A stretch of 64,000 bases of DNA from a virus, in IMG/VR virus record IMGVR_UViG_3300034102_001587, positions 62,001-126,000 of that record; one strand, written 5' to 3'. The notes under the pieces are model-generated. The model was not told the origin of the DNA. It saw only the letters and a list, made by a program, of their open reading frames with translations, and did not search any database. Positions 40,001 through 45,720 of the stretch are shown here, piece by piece. How positions within the stretch are numbered: position 1 is the stretch's first letter; each line of letters starts with the position of its first letter. The position numbers and the translations under genes are program-made.

Positions 40001-42167
40001 TACAGCATACCTTGTCAATCCTGCCGGAACAAATAGTAGATTGAATTCTGTAAGATTAGATAATCCTAATTACACTCCATATCAAAACTATATAAATTCT
40101 GATAACGCACCAATCAAAACTTGGAATGGTGCTTTAGTTGCTGGCTCTGACTATTATGGAGCAAACACATACACTGTAATCGTAACCAATGTTCCGCAAG
40201 ATTCCTATATGATGGGAAGTTTCACCATTGATTGGTTTGAAAACTATGGTTCTACAAACGCAAAAACATCAATTCAATTAGGTGGTTATTGGAACGCCGA
40301 AAGTAATAGTGGATTTATTGGATGGGAGATGACAACATCAAACCCATACATCAGACCTCAGGTGCAAGTTGCTAGACAGAACTCAACAGGTAAAACTGCG
40401 ATAATTTTAACTCACTATTCTTCAAACTATTGCCAAATAGTAGCAAGAGACCTATTCTTAGGTTATAGTGGTGGTGATGAAAGTTATGGTCGTGGTTGGG
40501 AAATTAGACAGGAAAGTAGTTTAGGTGGATATTCAAACTTTGATACGGTAGTACTACGTTCAGCACCTGCTAGAGATGGTGATGGTGCAAGTGGTACATG
40601 GCCAATTAGTATTACTGGTAATTCCAATTACGCAGTGTACGCATCATATTTAAACGCAGCTCAAGACTCAGCAGATAAAGCAGATATATCAACTAGAACA
40701 AATAGTGGATTCTGGCAAACATCAGCTCCATCATCTGGTTGGTATCCTGGTGCAAGTAGCTGGCAACATTTATTATCGGTAACACATAGTAACCCTGGCA
40801 ACTACTACGCAATGCAGTTGGCGGCATCGTTCTTCTCACAAGGATTATGGTATCGTTCAACAAATGGTAGTGGTGGAACTGGATGGCAACAAATAGTAAC
40901 AAATAGTGGAACTTGGAGTATAAATGTAACCGGAAATGCAGGAAGTGCCGGTTCGGTGGCAGGTACATATGTTGCAAACTCTGGTGGTGGTACGGGATAT
41001 ATCAACGCAAATCAGATATTCAATAATATGGGTAATAACCATGGTGCATATACTGATTTTAATAGTATCGCAAACTTGGGTGTATATTATGTTCAGGGTA
41101 GTGGAAACGGACCTGGTACTGGTGGAGGTCAATACTATGGAATGACCTTAGGTTTGGGTAATGAATACGGATTCCAATACGCAACACAAATTGCATGGAA
41201 TAGAACTCCAACAGGTGGTAATCCATACATTTCATTCAGATTTAGAGAAGGTAGTTCGTGGGGTGGTTGGACAAGAGCATATGTAGGATACGCTGATAGT
41301 GCTGGTTCGGCTGGTACAACAGATCAAGTTACTGTATTTGATACCAGAAGTTCAGTACAAGGACCTCAAACTGGTAATAGAAGGGTTAGATTTGATTTCC
41401 TTCAAAACTCAACCGATGGTTTGGGTGATGGTGGTACATATCACGGTGTAATGACATTCCAACAATGGCCTGATTCATCTGGTGGCGGTACTCGTCAATT
41501 AGGATTTACCGATAATAACAATCTTTGGATTAGAGGTAGTGGTGGTGGATTATCATCATATGGTGGTTGGAAGTTAATATCAGATAGTGGTAACTCTGTA
41601 ACTTATACAGGTATCAAATACCATTTAACAAATAATGGTGGGCAAGCTGTAAACAATTCAAATAGTGCAATACTTCAAGCATATTCTACTGGTAATAACT
41701 CAGCATTCATGTCATTCCATAAAGGTGGTCATTACGCTATTAATATGGGATTGGATGATGATAACGTATTTAGAATAGGTGGATGGTCTGCAGGAGCTAA
41801 TAGATTTGTAATGGATATGAGTGGTAACTTGACAATGGCAGGTAACGTAACGGCATATTCTGATGTTAGATTAAAAGGTGAGATTGAAACAATACCAAAT
41901 GCTTTAGATAAAGTTAATAAATTAAGAGGTGTAACATTCGTAAGAACTGATAAAGATGGACCTACAGGAAAACAAATGGGTGTTATTGCACAAGAAATTA
42001 TGGATATTGTGCCTGAAGTTGTAAGTAAAGATAATCTTGGTATATATAATGTAGCATATGGTAACTTAGCAGGTTTGTTTATAGAATCTATTAAAGAATT
42101 GAAAGCTGACTTGGATAGTGCTAGAGCAGAAATAAAAGAGTTAAAAGAGCAACTATCTAAAAAGTAA
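28017..42167 (+). CDS. Giant tail fibre with collagen-like segments and C-terminal S74 self-cleaving chaperone
   Basis: The protein has 4716 residues from ATG 28017 (a TTG three bases upstream is less likely). Residues about 1-280 have TGS repeats and one KFGD...DKHEFTGSV block. Residues about 282-1275 alternate four Gly-Ser-Ser/Thr triplet stretches with three copies of a 118-residue globular domain (IDNTDL, LTAWFDxWDD, VVVATGYYKIP). A knob follows (TGTTDNGVI, LTFDGTNL), then three TGQGxTEV...LMNQNxRTTD repeats and a long shaft with about eight DRxxTxYxxxPA motifs. The C-terminal 102 residues are a peptidase S74 intramolecular chaperone. Ser4615 begins the SDVRLK motif, with Lys4620 completing the Ser-Lys pair, so self-cleavage before Ser4615 is expected after trimerisation. 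The end is a coiled coil. It is probably a main receptor-binding fibre. Confidence 0.85.
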   Translation: MSFLGKNPNGLNQVSQSVIALTVDGIDQLSVSTSSVVINTSLNVRNSITASIISGSQITGSFSGSFVGDGKGITNISQINSGSNIINVSPNLINIVGNTQLTGSLNISSSISASLFKGDGSGLFNIPSDALGDLNKIKSGSAIAQISPNQGLQINVNTQISGGLGITGSEWISQNLVVGGDSRIVGNETILGNLAVGGRITSTELYTTFITSSVIFASGSTKFGDATNDKHEFTGSVAISGSFILSGSLNIQSSSLVDTNSQYVLVYNTTSGQVGFKYAAASSGTSGTSGTSGSSGSSGSSGTSGSSGTSGTSGSSGSSGSSGSSGSSGSSGSSGSSGSSGSSGSSGSGGSSGSSGSSGSSGTSGSGGSSGSSGSSGSSGTRGTSGSSGSSGSSGSTGSAGTSGSSGSSGSSGSSGSSGSSGSSGSSGSSGSSGQASGVKYNFTTSTTDVDPGTGVIAYNNGVIGSVSTLYIDNTDLSSNSLTAWFDGWDDSTTTSLRGTLTLASRDGGSVLNIFNVIGTVVVATGYYKIPVSYVSGTLPTNGAQLIINFVRTGNSGTSGSSGSSGSSGSGGSSGSSGSSGSSGSSGSSGSSGFGSSGSSGSSGSSGSSGSSGSGGSSGSSGSSGSSGSSGSGGSSGSSGSSGLGGASGSAGTSGSSGSSGTSGSSGTRGTSGSSGSSGSSGSSGSSGTPGSGGSSGTRGTSGSSGSSGSSGQAGSSGSSGSSGSSGVSGTGGSSGSSGSSGSSGSSGSSGSSGITGAGGSSGTSGSSGSSGSSGSSGTRGTSGSSGSSGSSGVSGAGGSSGSSGSSGSSGSSGSGGSSGSSGSSGSSGSSGGTGSSGSSGSSGSSGSSGSSGSSGSSGSSGQGGGIRYNFSTSTTDADPGTGTLVYNTATISSVGFIYIDNTDLSSNSLTAWFDSWDDSTTSTNRGQIVLASRDGGSVVNIFRVTGAVVVATGYYKIPVAYVSGTLPANGAQLIVQFSRSGDSGTSGSSGSSGSSGTRGTSGSSGSSGSSGSSGSSGSSGQSGSSGSSGSSGSSGSSGSSGSSGSSGSSGSSGSSGSSGQGGGIRYNFSTTITDTDPGTGIVKYNNGVIGSVSTIFIDNTDLGGNTLTAWYDTWDDSTTSTNRGYISLISRDSGTVVNVFRVNGAVVVATGYYKIPVAYISGTLPTNGAQLTVAFARSGDSGSSGSSGSSGSSGSSGTRGTSGSSGSSGSSGSSGSSGSSGSSGSSGSSGVSGSSGSSGSSGSSGSSGSSGTSGSSGSSGSSGSSGSSGSSGALSLTGTTDNGVITLNGSAPNGTVESNLTFDGTNLRVTGNTVITGNLTVSGTTTSINTQTLSTNDNIITLTGYATGSGAPINVDSGFEVVRNASPTRRFLWNEVNSRWASDANFYASGSITTTGGVFINADEGASSTVVFGNYERLVFNNSFSDVVRGPNKITTFNDGSAWIGGIGIHSDTQAYYAGGTHKWYKSTSQTAFTEQMNLDGSGNLNVLGNLVAAQVNTGQGLTEVHLMNQNVRTTDAVTFSTINTGQGVTEVHLMNQNIRTTDNVTFNQATITNGATVNGGRRVQGVSDGAVTALGATAYSGWYRIARSGLATAGNGLRGAAKVTVTSNGGFIAPAQDVIKLYKDWTTTALIGTVENYLGGLFTQFRVTMDADYAYLEGFLTSINLGGSSSWIVYVENYGLNPNQWTAYTENLTAGLGSPVASYTLAKINNGFTTPALSVAGNITLGGTIDTGQGATEVYLMNQNVRTTDDVTFNDLTLNGGDLFLSNGTSNRIVYNTNGVAAPTFTTRSAGTKMVLYSEIGASSVDYALGIEGNTMWYSVPVAGAARFFRWYGGTTNIATLDSAGKFTLVGNTATGIANNSFNVARTTLGTIHIANGGGTSGNNNQAAITFQGDTSTQAQAGIYVSNNSSSGTAMGFATTDSYGTGPQLFLTATNAGAVNFPRAIPTAQGTSLVTNNGGQWNIRAYPRRSDGTNVDFIYSAQSGQPTYVWGTNDGTNFYVWNPSNFSVTSATNASNVASGDVTSIGLNAAWTLPGTSISNGFRVYRYSDSATNKPASVDNANWLINIYSHPTGGTASYGHQLAATDNESIYFRSVINGSFGTWRTFLHSGNFNSYAPTLTGGGASGTWSINITGTAASETLATVTGRGATTSTLVYFNGAESIRVYGIRGQFTNEYMHLYNKVGIGHPGGWGQGEGNTPNTGLSTYGAVNLSYAAATNNTVLGSWNIDGSTINSTNDATLYVTATNNNDWGVVVNKYNGSASEYGLEVRVGAGASYGYSLLGNGTRWFYVSGIGDIYNDAIYDRSDTSYRLVYEGASRISRLNLNNARTSSSQRWPVGHFDVGEAVFEMDPTWTNDQLQAYFNSSNVSWVSDSTAPGGYAISIVGAVNVGGGYNSGFPYIAIDQDDVYYMECWIRNVSGTNGHYMGSMEYNESFGSPAGGQGNPGSFGYWVMSNTNPGTSWTKVTGYIGGFGGSVGQFEVGAKYWTPQALFNYTGGGTCYISGWKIIKVSVPANRTFRNEVTVNGTLNPNGQIQIRNTSPTITFRDTDHATGFIHVNSNIFYILRGNTDVGNGSWNTVGSGWWPLEINLTNNNAQFGGTVTAFYDVVAQRFVDRDSPGYILDPASTSNLNILETRGVVVNRDANTATATAGYLSFWTGNGTTSRAQFVRTDQLYGTHGAVTNQYAQYWLMDTTNRGWIFRYATSDTAGTNVFSIRNNDGRTTIGTSFSAGAGTRAQLNVSAGTGGTTQWRDIDIQGSWSAGEEHAITATHGSALGNIVGQMVFRHDSPGSRIRWGRLYASGDQSNYPMELISNNSGTGARLEMNVGSMRAPLFEDYDNVAYFLDLNAAASAWNRSLRTLGSITFSDDYTQYKGSMSTDDNWPLCTAPARIYTIGTLNAGGGNSSKIEIEVWGSHRGYTTTSYIEYKKWIVWVGDRISSNLVMSAGSQSNVGLWNGTNANGLLGINGDHVAAGWVLRLIVNPTCGAGVAYTVKVSYANLNMTHGPFSFTTTTAASIPLAPYHVSGTTATFPNGASVNGTFNLDSATVNNLSMTGNFQIRNTEPTITFRDTNHNTAYIHVNSNIFYVLRAGNDSAHGSWSTVNGYWPLEINLTNNNATFGANVTAINDMSAERFVDRNDPTYFINPAGDSITNGAFRTGNFLGMRTSYTFIPSSWARGSGTFMIGSSQNSDGTGWAYGTRLASVDYGDGLGLSFDPLYAGPTFYNNALFISGRSGRIGRIGMGGVTAPDYALHVAGTIYSDTEVRAPIFRDADGTGYFANFADTGTSINIAGSVNAATYNKPAILVNSSGTASSGAAFAIQQVTGEGWTGIFVDYEPYTGWGLYHDNPSNYFLITSEGSTGAIGGGITVPSRSSGNRTAYVKHRFDQNNGDLLVGGDLTVYGGDINIQKSGNYSYINFAAQSNDPGYIWHYESSNTARMFFSVSDDDGTNDYFGFGFSGDNQRLIIYSSGRLDAPIMYDRSNTSFYVDPASTSNLGELQINSQLTLSTPGAANSVGNINALWGMQKPMGYKIYWDEEFRYGSNSINIYNNNGGSAVTHTRRNSSFADGHSGPPNSSGYVIEIMHAPTTSAGTSPGYGGWYFATYTGPANRRLLCIFRMKIPSGRSVEWASNSIGSGGSARWLTSNAGTGQYQDYAFMVHSGNASWSSTHFFYIVGGSSATFYTYLASATVYDCSSLSEEGAMTYYAGESMRAPIFYDQDNTTYRVDPTGNSRMGRDIYVEGNTGGSFGNRVIVGATSTPYTLQDGNQRPTVYLRGNYPVLTLDHTVTSNTNHGPTIQFAHNGLSNRQWLVGTTGDGISMDIGFSNSSLGNSDFNPHNGIAGYLGTTFMRFRENGTIGLGSNGDWGAIGGGDPSYPLEFRGTHLNSHAALFRNNTNASNGAGFIFVSTYGNHSWGIVSEFRIDGTGGDRPSILFSQGYSGTTWSVGFGYNDDNFRIKQNHGHRNGGWGTDRFTIDTGGTGYFFGELQANQFTDRENTAYLVNPAGTNSRLNSVRLDNPNYTPYQNYINSDNAPIKTWNGALVAGSDYYGANTYTVIVTNVPQDSYMMGSFTIDWFENYGSTNAKTSIQLGGYWNAESNSGFIGWEMTTSNPYIRPQVQVARQNSTGKTAIILTHYSSNYCQIVARDLFLGYSGGDESYGRGWEIRQESSLGGYSNFDTVVLRSAPARDGDGASGTWPISITGNSNYAVYASYLNAAQDSADKADISTRTNSGFWQTSAPSSGWYPGASSWQHLLSVTHSNPGNYYAMQLAASFFSQGLWYRSTNGSGGTGWQQIVTNSGTWSINVTGNAGSAGSVAGTYVANSGGGTGYINANQIFNNMGNNHGAYTDFNSIANLGVYYVQGSGNGPGTGGGQYYGMTLGLGNEYGFQYATQIAWNRTPTGGNPYISFRFREGSSWGGWTRAYVGYADSAGSAGTTDQVTVFDTRSSVQGPQTGNRRVRFDFLQNSTDGLGDGGTYHGVMTFQQWPDSSGGGTRQLGFTDNNNLWIRGSGGGLSSYGGWKLISDSGNSVTYTGIKYHLTNNGGQAVNNSNSAILQAYSTGNNSAFMSFHKGGHYAINMGLDDDNVFRIGGWSAGANRFVMDMSGNLTMAGNVTAYSDVRLKGEIETIPNALDKVNKLRGVTFVRTDKDGPTGKQMGVIAQEIMDIVPEVVSKDNLGIYNVAYGNLAGLFIESIKELKADLDSARAEIKELKEQLSKK
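28860..31835 (+). repeat. Four Gly-Ser-Ser/Thr segments separated by three copies of a globular domain
   Basis: Triplet segments lie at about 28860-29318, 29682-30602, 30961-31197 and 31554-31835. Between them are three homologous domains at about 29328-29680, 30604-30960 and 31200-31553, each with YNF-x-T at the start, DPGTG, IDNTDL, LTAW-x-D-x-WDDST, SRD, VATGYYKIP and a TLP-x-NGAQL strand. The protein copies are close and the DNA copies partly diverged at synonymous sites. The design is rigid beads on a flexible triplet string. Confidence 0.85.
35617..37440 (+). repeat. Two-copy shaft repeat in the S74 fibre
   Basis: Segments at about 35617-35870 and 37186-37440 encode near-identical units: IRN(T)xPTITFRDT, HVNSNIFY(I/V)LR, WPLEINLTNNNA-x-FG, and FVDR followed by a PA turn. 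The strong similarity points to a recent internal duplication within the receptor-side part of the fibre. Confidence 0.75.
41859..42167 (+). other. Peptidase S74 intramolecular chaperone domain
   Basis: The last 102 residues of the 4716-residue fibre start at the TCT codon 41859-41861 (Ser4615) of SDVRLK. They continue through LRGVTFV, GVIAQEIMDIVPEVV and AYGNLAGLFIESIKEL into a heptad-like coiled coil. This is the usual S74 order. In known members, such as endosialidases, the domain folds the trimer and then cuts itself off before the Ser. Confidence 0.9.
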
Positions 42168-42175
42168 AATGAGTT

Positions 42176-42184
42176 ATATTTATT
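42176..42184 (+). promoter_or_regulatory. ATATTTATT element (8 of 9 match), candidate late promoter
   Basis: It lies in the 38-base gap between the S74 fibre gene and the 125-residue gene, 22 bases before the ATG at 42206. Seven of the nine intergenic copies in this window are in gaps this short, so the position, not only the sequence, is repeated. Confidence 0.35.
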
Positions 42185-42205
42185 TACAAAGAAAATATTA
42201 TTAGT

Positions 42206-42583
42206 ATGGCAAACACATATACATGGGAATTAAAGAGTTTAAGAAAAATGAACTCGGGTAGTTACGATAACATTATTTTTGGAACTACATGGGCAGTAAC
42301 AGCTACAGATGAAGATGGCGTAACAGGTACTTTTTCTGGAGCAACACCTTTTAGAGCAGATGAAATAAATCCTGACGAATTTGTACCATATAGTCAATTG
42401 AATGAGGAAATAGTATTAAATTGGATAAAGTATTCAGTAAGTGAATCGGCAGTAAATTCTTATTGGCCCCACATAGAAGGACAAATCCAAAAACAAATAA
42501 ATGATACAAAATTCCAAGTATCTACTGTTGATTATATGAATTTCCCTTGGACTCCATCGGGTTCTGGAACACCAACACCATAA
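42206..42583 (+). CDS. Conserved small phage protein, fibre-adjacent
   Basis: The protein has 125 residues. It starts TYTWELKSLRKM and continues with a W-x-V-TATDEDG strand, a FVPYSQLNEEIVLNWIK segment and a helix with IEGQIQKQIND, ending in FPWTP and a Gly/Ser/Pro tail. I know proteins with this YTWxxxxL, PY-x-x-L-x-E, VxxW pattern from T4-like marine phage genomes, where they are annotated as hypothetical. It lies alone between the S74 fibre and the sheath operon, with a promoter-like element before it and a hairpin after it. Its role is unknown; there is no catalytic motif, signal peptide or membrane segment. Confidence 0.55.
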   Translation: MANTYTWELKSLRKMNSGSYDNIIFGTTWAVTATDEDGVTGTFSGATPFRADEINPDEFVPYSQLNEEIVLNWIKYSVSESAVNSYWPHIEGQIQKQINDTKFQVSTVDYMNFPWTPSGSGTPTP

Positions 42584-42606
42584 ATTTATTAGATATTTTA
42601 ATAGTA

Positions 42607-42656
42607 AATGTTCAAAGCATGGATTTAATAATAGATTTGTGTTTTGAACATTTTCT
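42607..42656 (+). terminator. Possible terminator hairpin before the sheath gene
   Basis: AATGTTCAAAGCA (42607-42619) pairs with TGTTTTGAACATT (42640-42652), 12 of 13 positions with one G-T pair, across a 20-base loop. A short T-rich tail (TTCTTT) follows, then the promoter-like ATATTTATA. The long loop and weak stem make termination uncertain, so it could be an RNA processing or regulatory hairpin. Confidence 0.4.
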
Positions 42657-42658
42657 TT

Positions 42659-42667
42659 ATATTTATA
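42659..42667 (+). promoter_or_regulatory. ATATTTATA element, candidate promoter of the sheath operon
   Basis: This is an exact ATATTTATA copy within TTTATATTTATATAG, 59 bases before the sheath ATG. A TTTG lies 18 bases upstream of the TATATTTA octamer (42636-42639), which fits the Bacteroidota TTTG/TAnnTTTG layout with one mismatch. It is in the largest gap of the window and downstream of a hairpin, as expected for a strong promoter. Confidence 0.5.
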
Positions 42668-42725
42668 TAGGTAATTTGGTATTATAACCAAAACAACACA
42701 TTAAATAACAAATCGGAGAAATAAA

Positions 42726-45074
42726 ATGGCAGAAAGAATTGTATCACCTGGTGTATTCACAAGAGAAAATGACCTATCCTTCTTAGCGCAAGGAATTGGT
42801 GAAATCGGAGCAGCATTTATAGGACCTTTCAAAGAAGGACCTGCATTTGTTCCAACTATTGTGAGAAGTCGTTCAGAGTTTAACGAAATATTCGGAACTC
42901 CTGATGGCACATATTATACTGATTATGCAGTAGAAAACTATTTAAGAGAAGCTGGAACAGCAACTATCGTAAGGGTAGCAGGTGTTGGTGGATACCAACA
43001 ATTGGCACCTTTGGGTATTTTGGTATCTGGTTCTACTAAAGGTAGTGGTCCAAAATTAGTAGCAACACTTCACTCAACTCAAGCGGGTGATGAAGGTGTT
43101 GGATTTGCGGTAGCATCTACAAGCGTTTCATCTAGTTTAGATGGAAGTGGAAACTTTGTATTACATGGTATAGTTCAATCCGGTTCTTCTGCACAAGCAG
43201 CTATTTCTTGTTCAATTTTAGAAACATCTACAGCTGATGTTGTTGATGTTTTTGGTACATCTCCTTTTGGCGCTAAAAAGGCATATGCATATACATACTT
43301 TAGTGATATAGCAGCAGACTTTACTGGTTCTGGTGATAATGGTACAAATATTTCTGTAATAAGTGAATTAAATCTACCAACGCAAGATTTTGCATATGAT
43401 GCACAAGTAGCATCTACACCTTGGGTTAAATCTCAAAAAGACCAAAACGATAGTAGATATGACCTTTTCCGTTTCCATACAATTGGACATGGTAATGGAT
43501 ACAATACTAAATTTAAAGTTGGTATTTCTAATGTGAAGGCAGCTGGTGAAGATGGTTCAACTGATTACGCAACTTTCACTGTAACTGTACGTTCATTTGG
43601 TGATACTGATAAGAGAAAGAGTGTAATTGAAACTTATAACAATGTAAACTTAGACCCTGCATCTCCAAACTATATCGCTAAGAGAATTGGTGATAGATAT
43701 TTCACTGTAGATACTGCAGGAAAGATTACTGAATATGGTGATTACTCTAACAAATCAAAATATATTAGAGTTGAAGTATCTGAGCAAGGTTCATTCCCAA
43801 TCTCAGCAGCACCATTCGGACATGCAGCATATATAAATCCAATTAAAACTAATAACACAACTGAAGATGGTTATGTACCTGCAGTTGTTTACCAAACTGG
43901 TTCAGCAAATAACACATCATCATCTCCTGTATATTATGCTGGTTTTGATTTTGAAACAGCTGATATAGCAGTTGATAATAAAAACTATCTTAAACCAATT
44001 CCTGATGGAGCTGGTACTGGTGCAAACGTATTGTTCGCATTCGATTCTCAATTAACTTATCAAATGACCGGTTCGGCATCATCTGATATGGTTAAGAGAC
44101 AATTTGTGTTAGGATTCCAAAGAGGTTTTGATGGTGTAAATCCAACTTTATCAGTTAATTTAGGTTCAAATATAGCAGCAGCAAATACACAAGGTTTGAA
44201 TTGTTCTACTTCAACATCATCTGGTTCGGTAGCTTATAACAAAGCAATTGCAGCAATTTCAAACGCCGATGAGTATGATATTAATATGGTTGTAACACCT
44301 GGTATCATCAGAAGATTACACCCAGCAATTACTACAAATGTAATTGATATGGTTGAAGATAGACAAGATTGTTTCTATATTGCAGATTTCAACGCAATTG
44401 ATGATACAATAACTGAAGCAACTGAGCAAGCAAATTCAGTAGATTCAAACTATGTAGGTACTTATTATCCTTGGGTTAAGACGGTAGATACAAATACAAA
44501 TAAATTAATCTCTGTTCCACCATCAGTATTGTTACCGGCTGTTTACGCAGCAAACGATAGATTGGCAGCAGAATGGTTCGCACCTGCTGGTTTGAATAGA
44601 GGTGGTATCACTGGAGCAGTTAGTGTGTTGAATAGATTAACGCACGCTGAAAGAGATACTCTATATGAGAACAAAGTAAATCCAATAGCAGCATTCCCTG
44701 GGCAAGGTATTGTAGCATTCGGACAAAAGACATTGCAAGATAAGGCTTCAGCATTAGATAGAATCAACGTAAGAAGATTACTTATCACTGTTAAGAAGTT
44801 TATAGCATCTACATCTCGTTTCTTAGTATTCGAACAAAATACTTCTACAACAAGAGCTAGATTCTTAAACACTGTAAACCCTTACTTAGAAGCAATTCAA
44901 CAAAGACAAGGTTTGTACGCATTCAGAGTTGTTATGGATGAAACCAATAACACACCTGATGTAATTGATAGAAACATATTAGCTGGACAGATATTCCTAC
45001 AACCGGCGAAGACTGCAGAATTCATAGTAATTGATTTCAACATTCTTCCAACTGGAGCATCTTTTAACGCTTAA
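42726..45074 (+). CDS. gp18: Contractile tail sheath protein, gp18-like
   Basis: The protein has 782 residues, longer than T4 gp18 (659). The N-terminus VSPGVFTRENDLS and the early AFIGPFKEGP and YYTDYAVENYLREAG segments are typical of the sheath family. The middle (about 90-450) holds variable, beta-rich protrusion domains. The C-terminal 200 residues show the conserved sheath core: WFAPAGLNRG, LYENKVNPIA, FGQKTL, VRRLLITVKKFI, RARFLNTVNPYLEAI, and a final strand FIVIDFNILPTG. Sheath subunits stack around the tube and contract to drive it through the host envelope. A real Shine-Dalgarno sequence (GGAG at 42715-42718) and a promoter-like element upstream fit the high expression such a protein needs. 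Confidence 0.93.
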   Translation: MAERIVSPGVFTRENDLSFLAQGIGEIGAAFIGPFKEGPAFVPTIVRSRSEFNEIFGTPDGTYYTDYAVENYLREAGTATIVRVAGVGGYQQLAPLGILVSGSTKGSGPKLVATLHSTQAGDEGVGFAVASTSVSSSLDGSGNFVLHGIVQSGSSAQAAISCSILETSTADVVDVFGTSPFGAKKAYAYTYFSDIAADFTGSGDNGTNISVISELNLPTQDFAYDAQVASTPWVKSQKDQNDSRYDLFRFHTIGHGNGYNTKFKVGISNVKAAGEDGSTDYATFTVTVRSFGDTDKRKSVIETYNNVNLDPASPNYIAKRIGDRYFTVDTAGKITEYGDYSNKSKYIRVEVSEQGSFPISAAPFGHAAYINPIKTNNTTEDGYVPAVVYQTGSANNTSSSPVYYAGFDFETADIAVDNKNYLKPIPDGAGTGANVLFAFDSQLTYQMTGSASSDMVKRQFVLGFQRGFDGVNPTLSVNLGSNIAAANTQGLNCSTSTSSGSVAYNKAIAAISNADEYDINMVVTPGIIRRLHPAITTNVIDMVEDRQDCFYIADFNAIDDTITEATEQANSVDSNYVGTYYPWVKTVDTNTNKLISVPPSVLLPAVYAANDRLAAEWFAPAGLNRGGITGAVSVLNRLTHAERDTLYENKVNPIAAFPGQGIVAFGQKTLQDKASALDRINVRRLLITVKKFIASTSRFLVFEQNTSTTRARFLNTVNPYLEAIQQRQGLYAFRVVMDETNNTPDVIDRNILAGQIFLQPAKTAEFIVIDFNILPTGASFNA

Positions 45075-45094
45075 TATGAATTTGAAGCAAACTG

Positions 45095-45103
45095 ATATTT
45101 ATT
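45095..45103 (+). promoter_or_regulatory. ATATTTATT element (8 of 9), candidate promoter for the tube gene
   Basis: It lies in the 53-base gap between sheath and tube genes, 25 bases before the tube ATG. An AAAGGAAA ribosome-binding site (about 45115-45122) separates it from the start codon. Confidence 0.35.
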
Positions 45104-45127
45104 AATATAAAATAAAAGGAAAATAAA

Positions 45128-45616
45128 ATGGCAGAGATACTAGAGTTTGATAAGATGTTCTATACGAACTTCGAACCTAAGATGAAGAATCGTTATGTGA
45201 TGGAGATTGACAATATTCCATCATATATGGTAAAGGCAGCAGCAAGACCTTCAATTCAATTTGAGCCTGTTGTATTAGACCACATCAACATCAAAAGAAA
45301 ATTGCAAGGAAAAGGTGAGTGGCAAGATATTACCATTACACTTTATGACCCAATTGTACCATCTGGTGCACAAGCGGTAATGGAGTGGGTACGTTTAGGA
45401 CACGAATCTGTAACTGGTAGACGTGGATACGCAGATTTCTATAAAAAAGATATAGATTTCTATATGTTAGGACCAGTTGGTGATAAGATTGAGCAGTGGA
45501 AGTTAAAAGGTGCATTTATCTTATCTGCAAACTTTGGTGATGTTGCATTTGATTCTAACGAACCTGCAACTATTGAATTAACATTGGCTTACGATTACGC
45601 AATTCTTGAATTCTAA
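45128..45616 (+). CDS. gp19: Tail tube protein, gp19-like
   Basis: The protein has 162 residues, matching T4 gp19 (163). Diagnostic segments are FEPKMKNRYVMEI, IPSYMVKAAARP, FEPVVLDHINIKRKLQGK, the ITITLYDPI strand, WVRLGHESVTGRRGYADFYKKD, and W-K-L-K-GAFI followed by GDVAFDS and a closing IELTLAYDYAIL strand. This is the usual tail-tube beta-barrel order. Hexamers of this protein stack to make the DNA-conducting tube inside the sheath. It has a good Shine-Dalgarno sequence (AAGGA, about 7 bases before ATG) and is followed by a strong terminator, so it is probably also made from its own transcript in large amounts. Confidence 0.93.
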   Translation: MAEILEFDKMFYTNFEPKMKNRYVMEIDNIPSYMVKAAARPSIQFEPVVLDHINIKRKLQGKGEWQDITITLYDPIVPSGAQAVMEWVRLGHESVTGRRGYADFYKKDIDFYMLGPVGDKIEQWKLKGAFILSANFGDVAFDSNEPATIELTLAYDYAILEF

Positions 45617-45640
45617 TCTAAGAAAAACTATAAAAATAAA

Positions 45641-45668
45641 GGGATACCCAAAAAGTATCCCTTTTTTA
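45641..45668 (+). terminator. Rho-independent terminator after the tube gene
   Basis: A perfect 7-bp stem GGGATAC / GTATCCC (45641-45647 with 45655-45661) has a CCAAAAA loop and is followed directly by six T residues. It lies 25 bases after the tube stop. Confidence 0.88.
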
Positions 45669-45690
45669 TTTTCAATTTTTTTGAATTAAT

Positions 45691-45699
45691 GTATTTATA
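45691..45699 (+). promoter_or_regulatory. GTATTTATA element (8 of 9), candidate promoter
   Basis: It lies after the terminator and 22 bases before the ATG of the gp26-like gene. A promoter is expected here because the upstream transcript should end at 45668. Confidence 0.4.
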
Positions 45700-45720
45700 T
45701 ATACAAAAACAACTTTAGTT

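Noticed and set aside
12294-42167. The giant frames as assembly artefacts or fused pseudogenes
   Set aside because: Each is a single open frame with coherent domain order and a sensible C-terminus. The repeats make mis-assembly of copy number possible, but nothing in the sequence shows a break.
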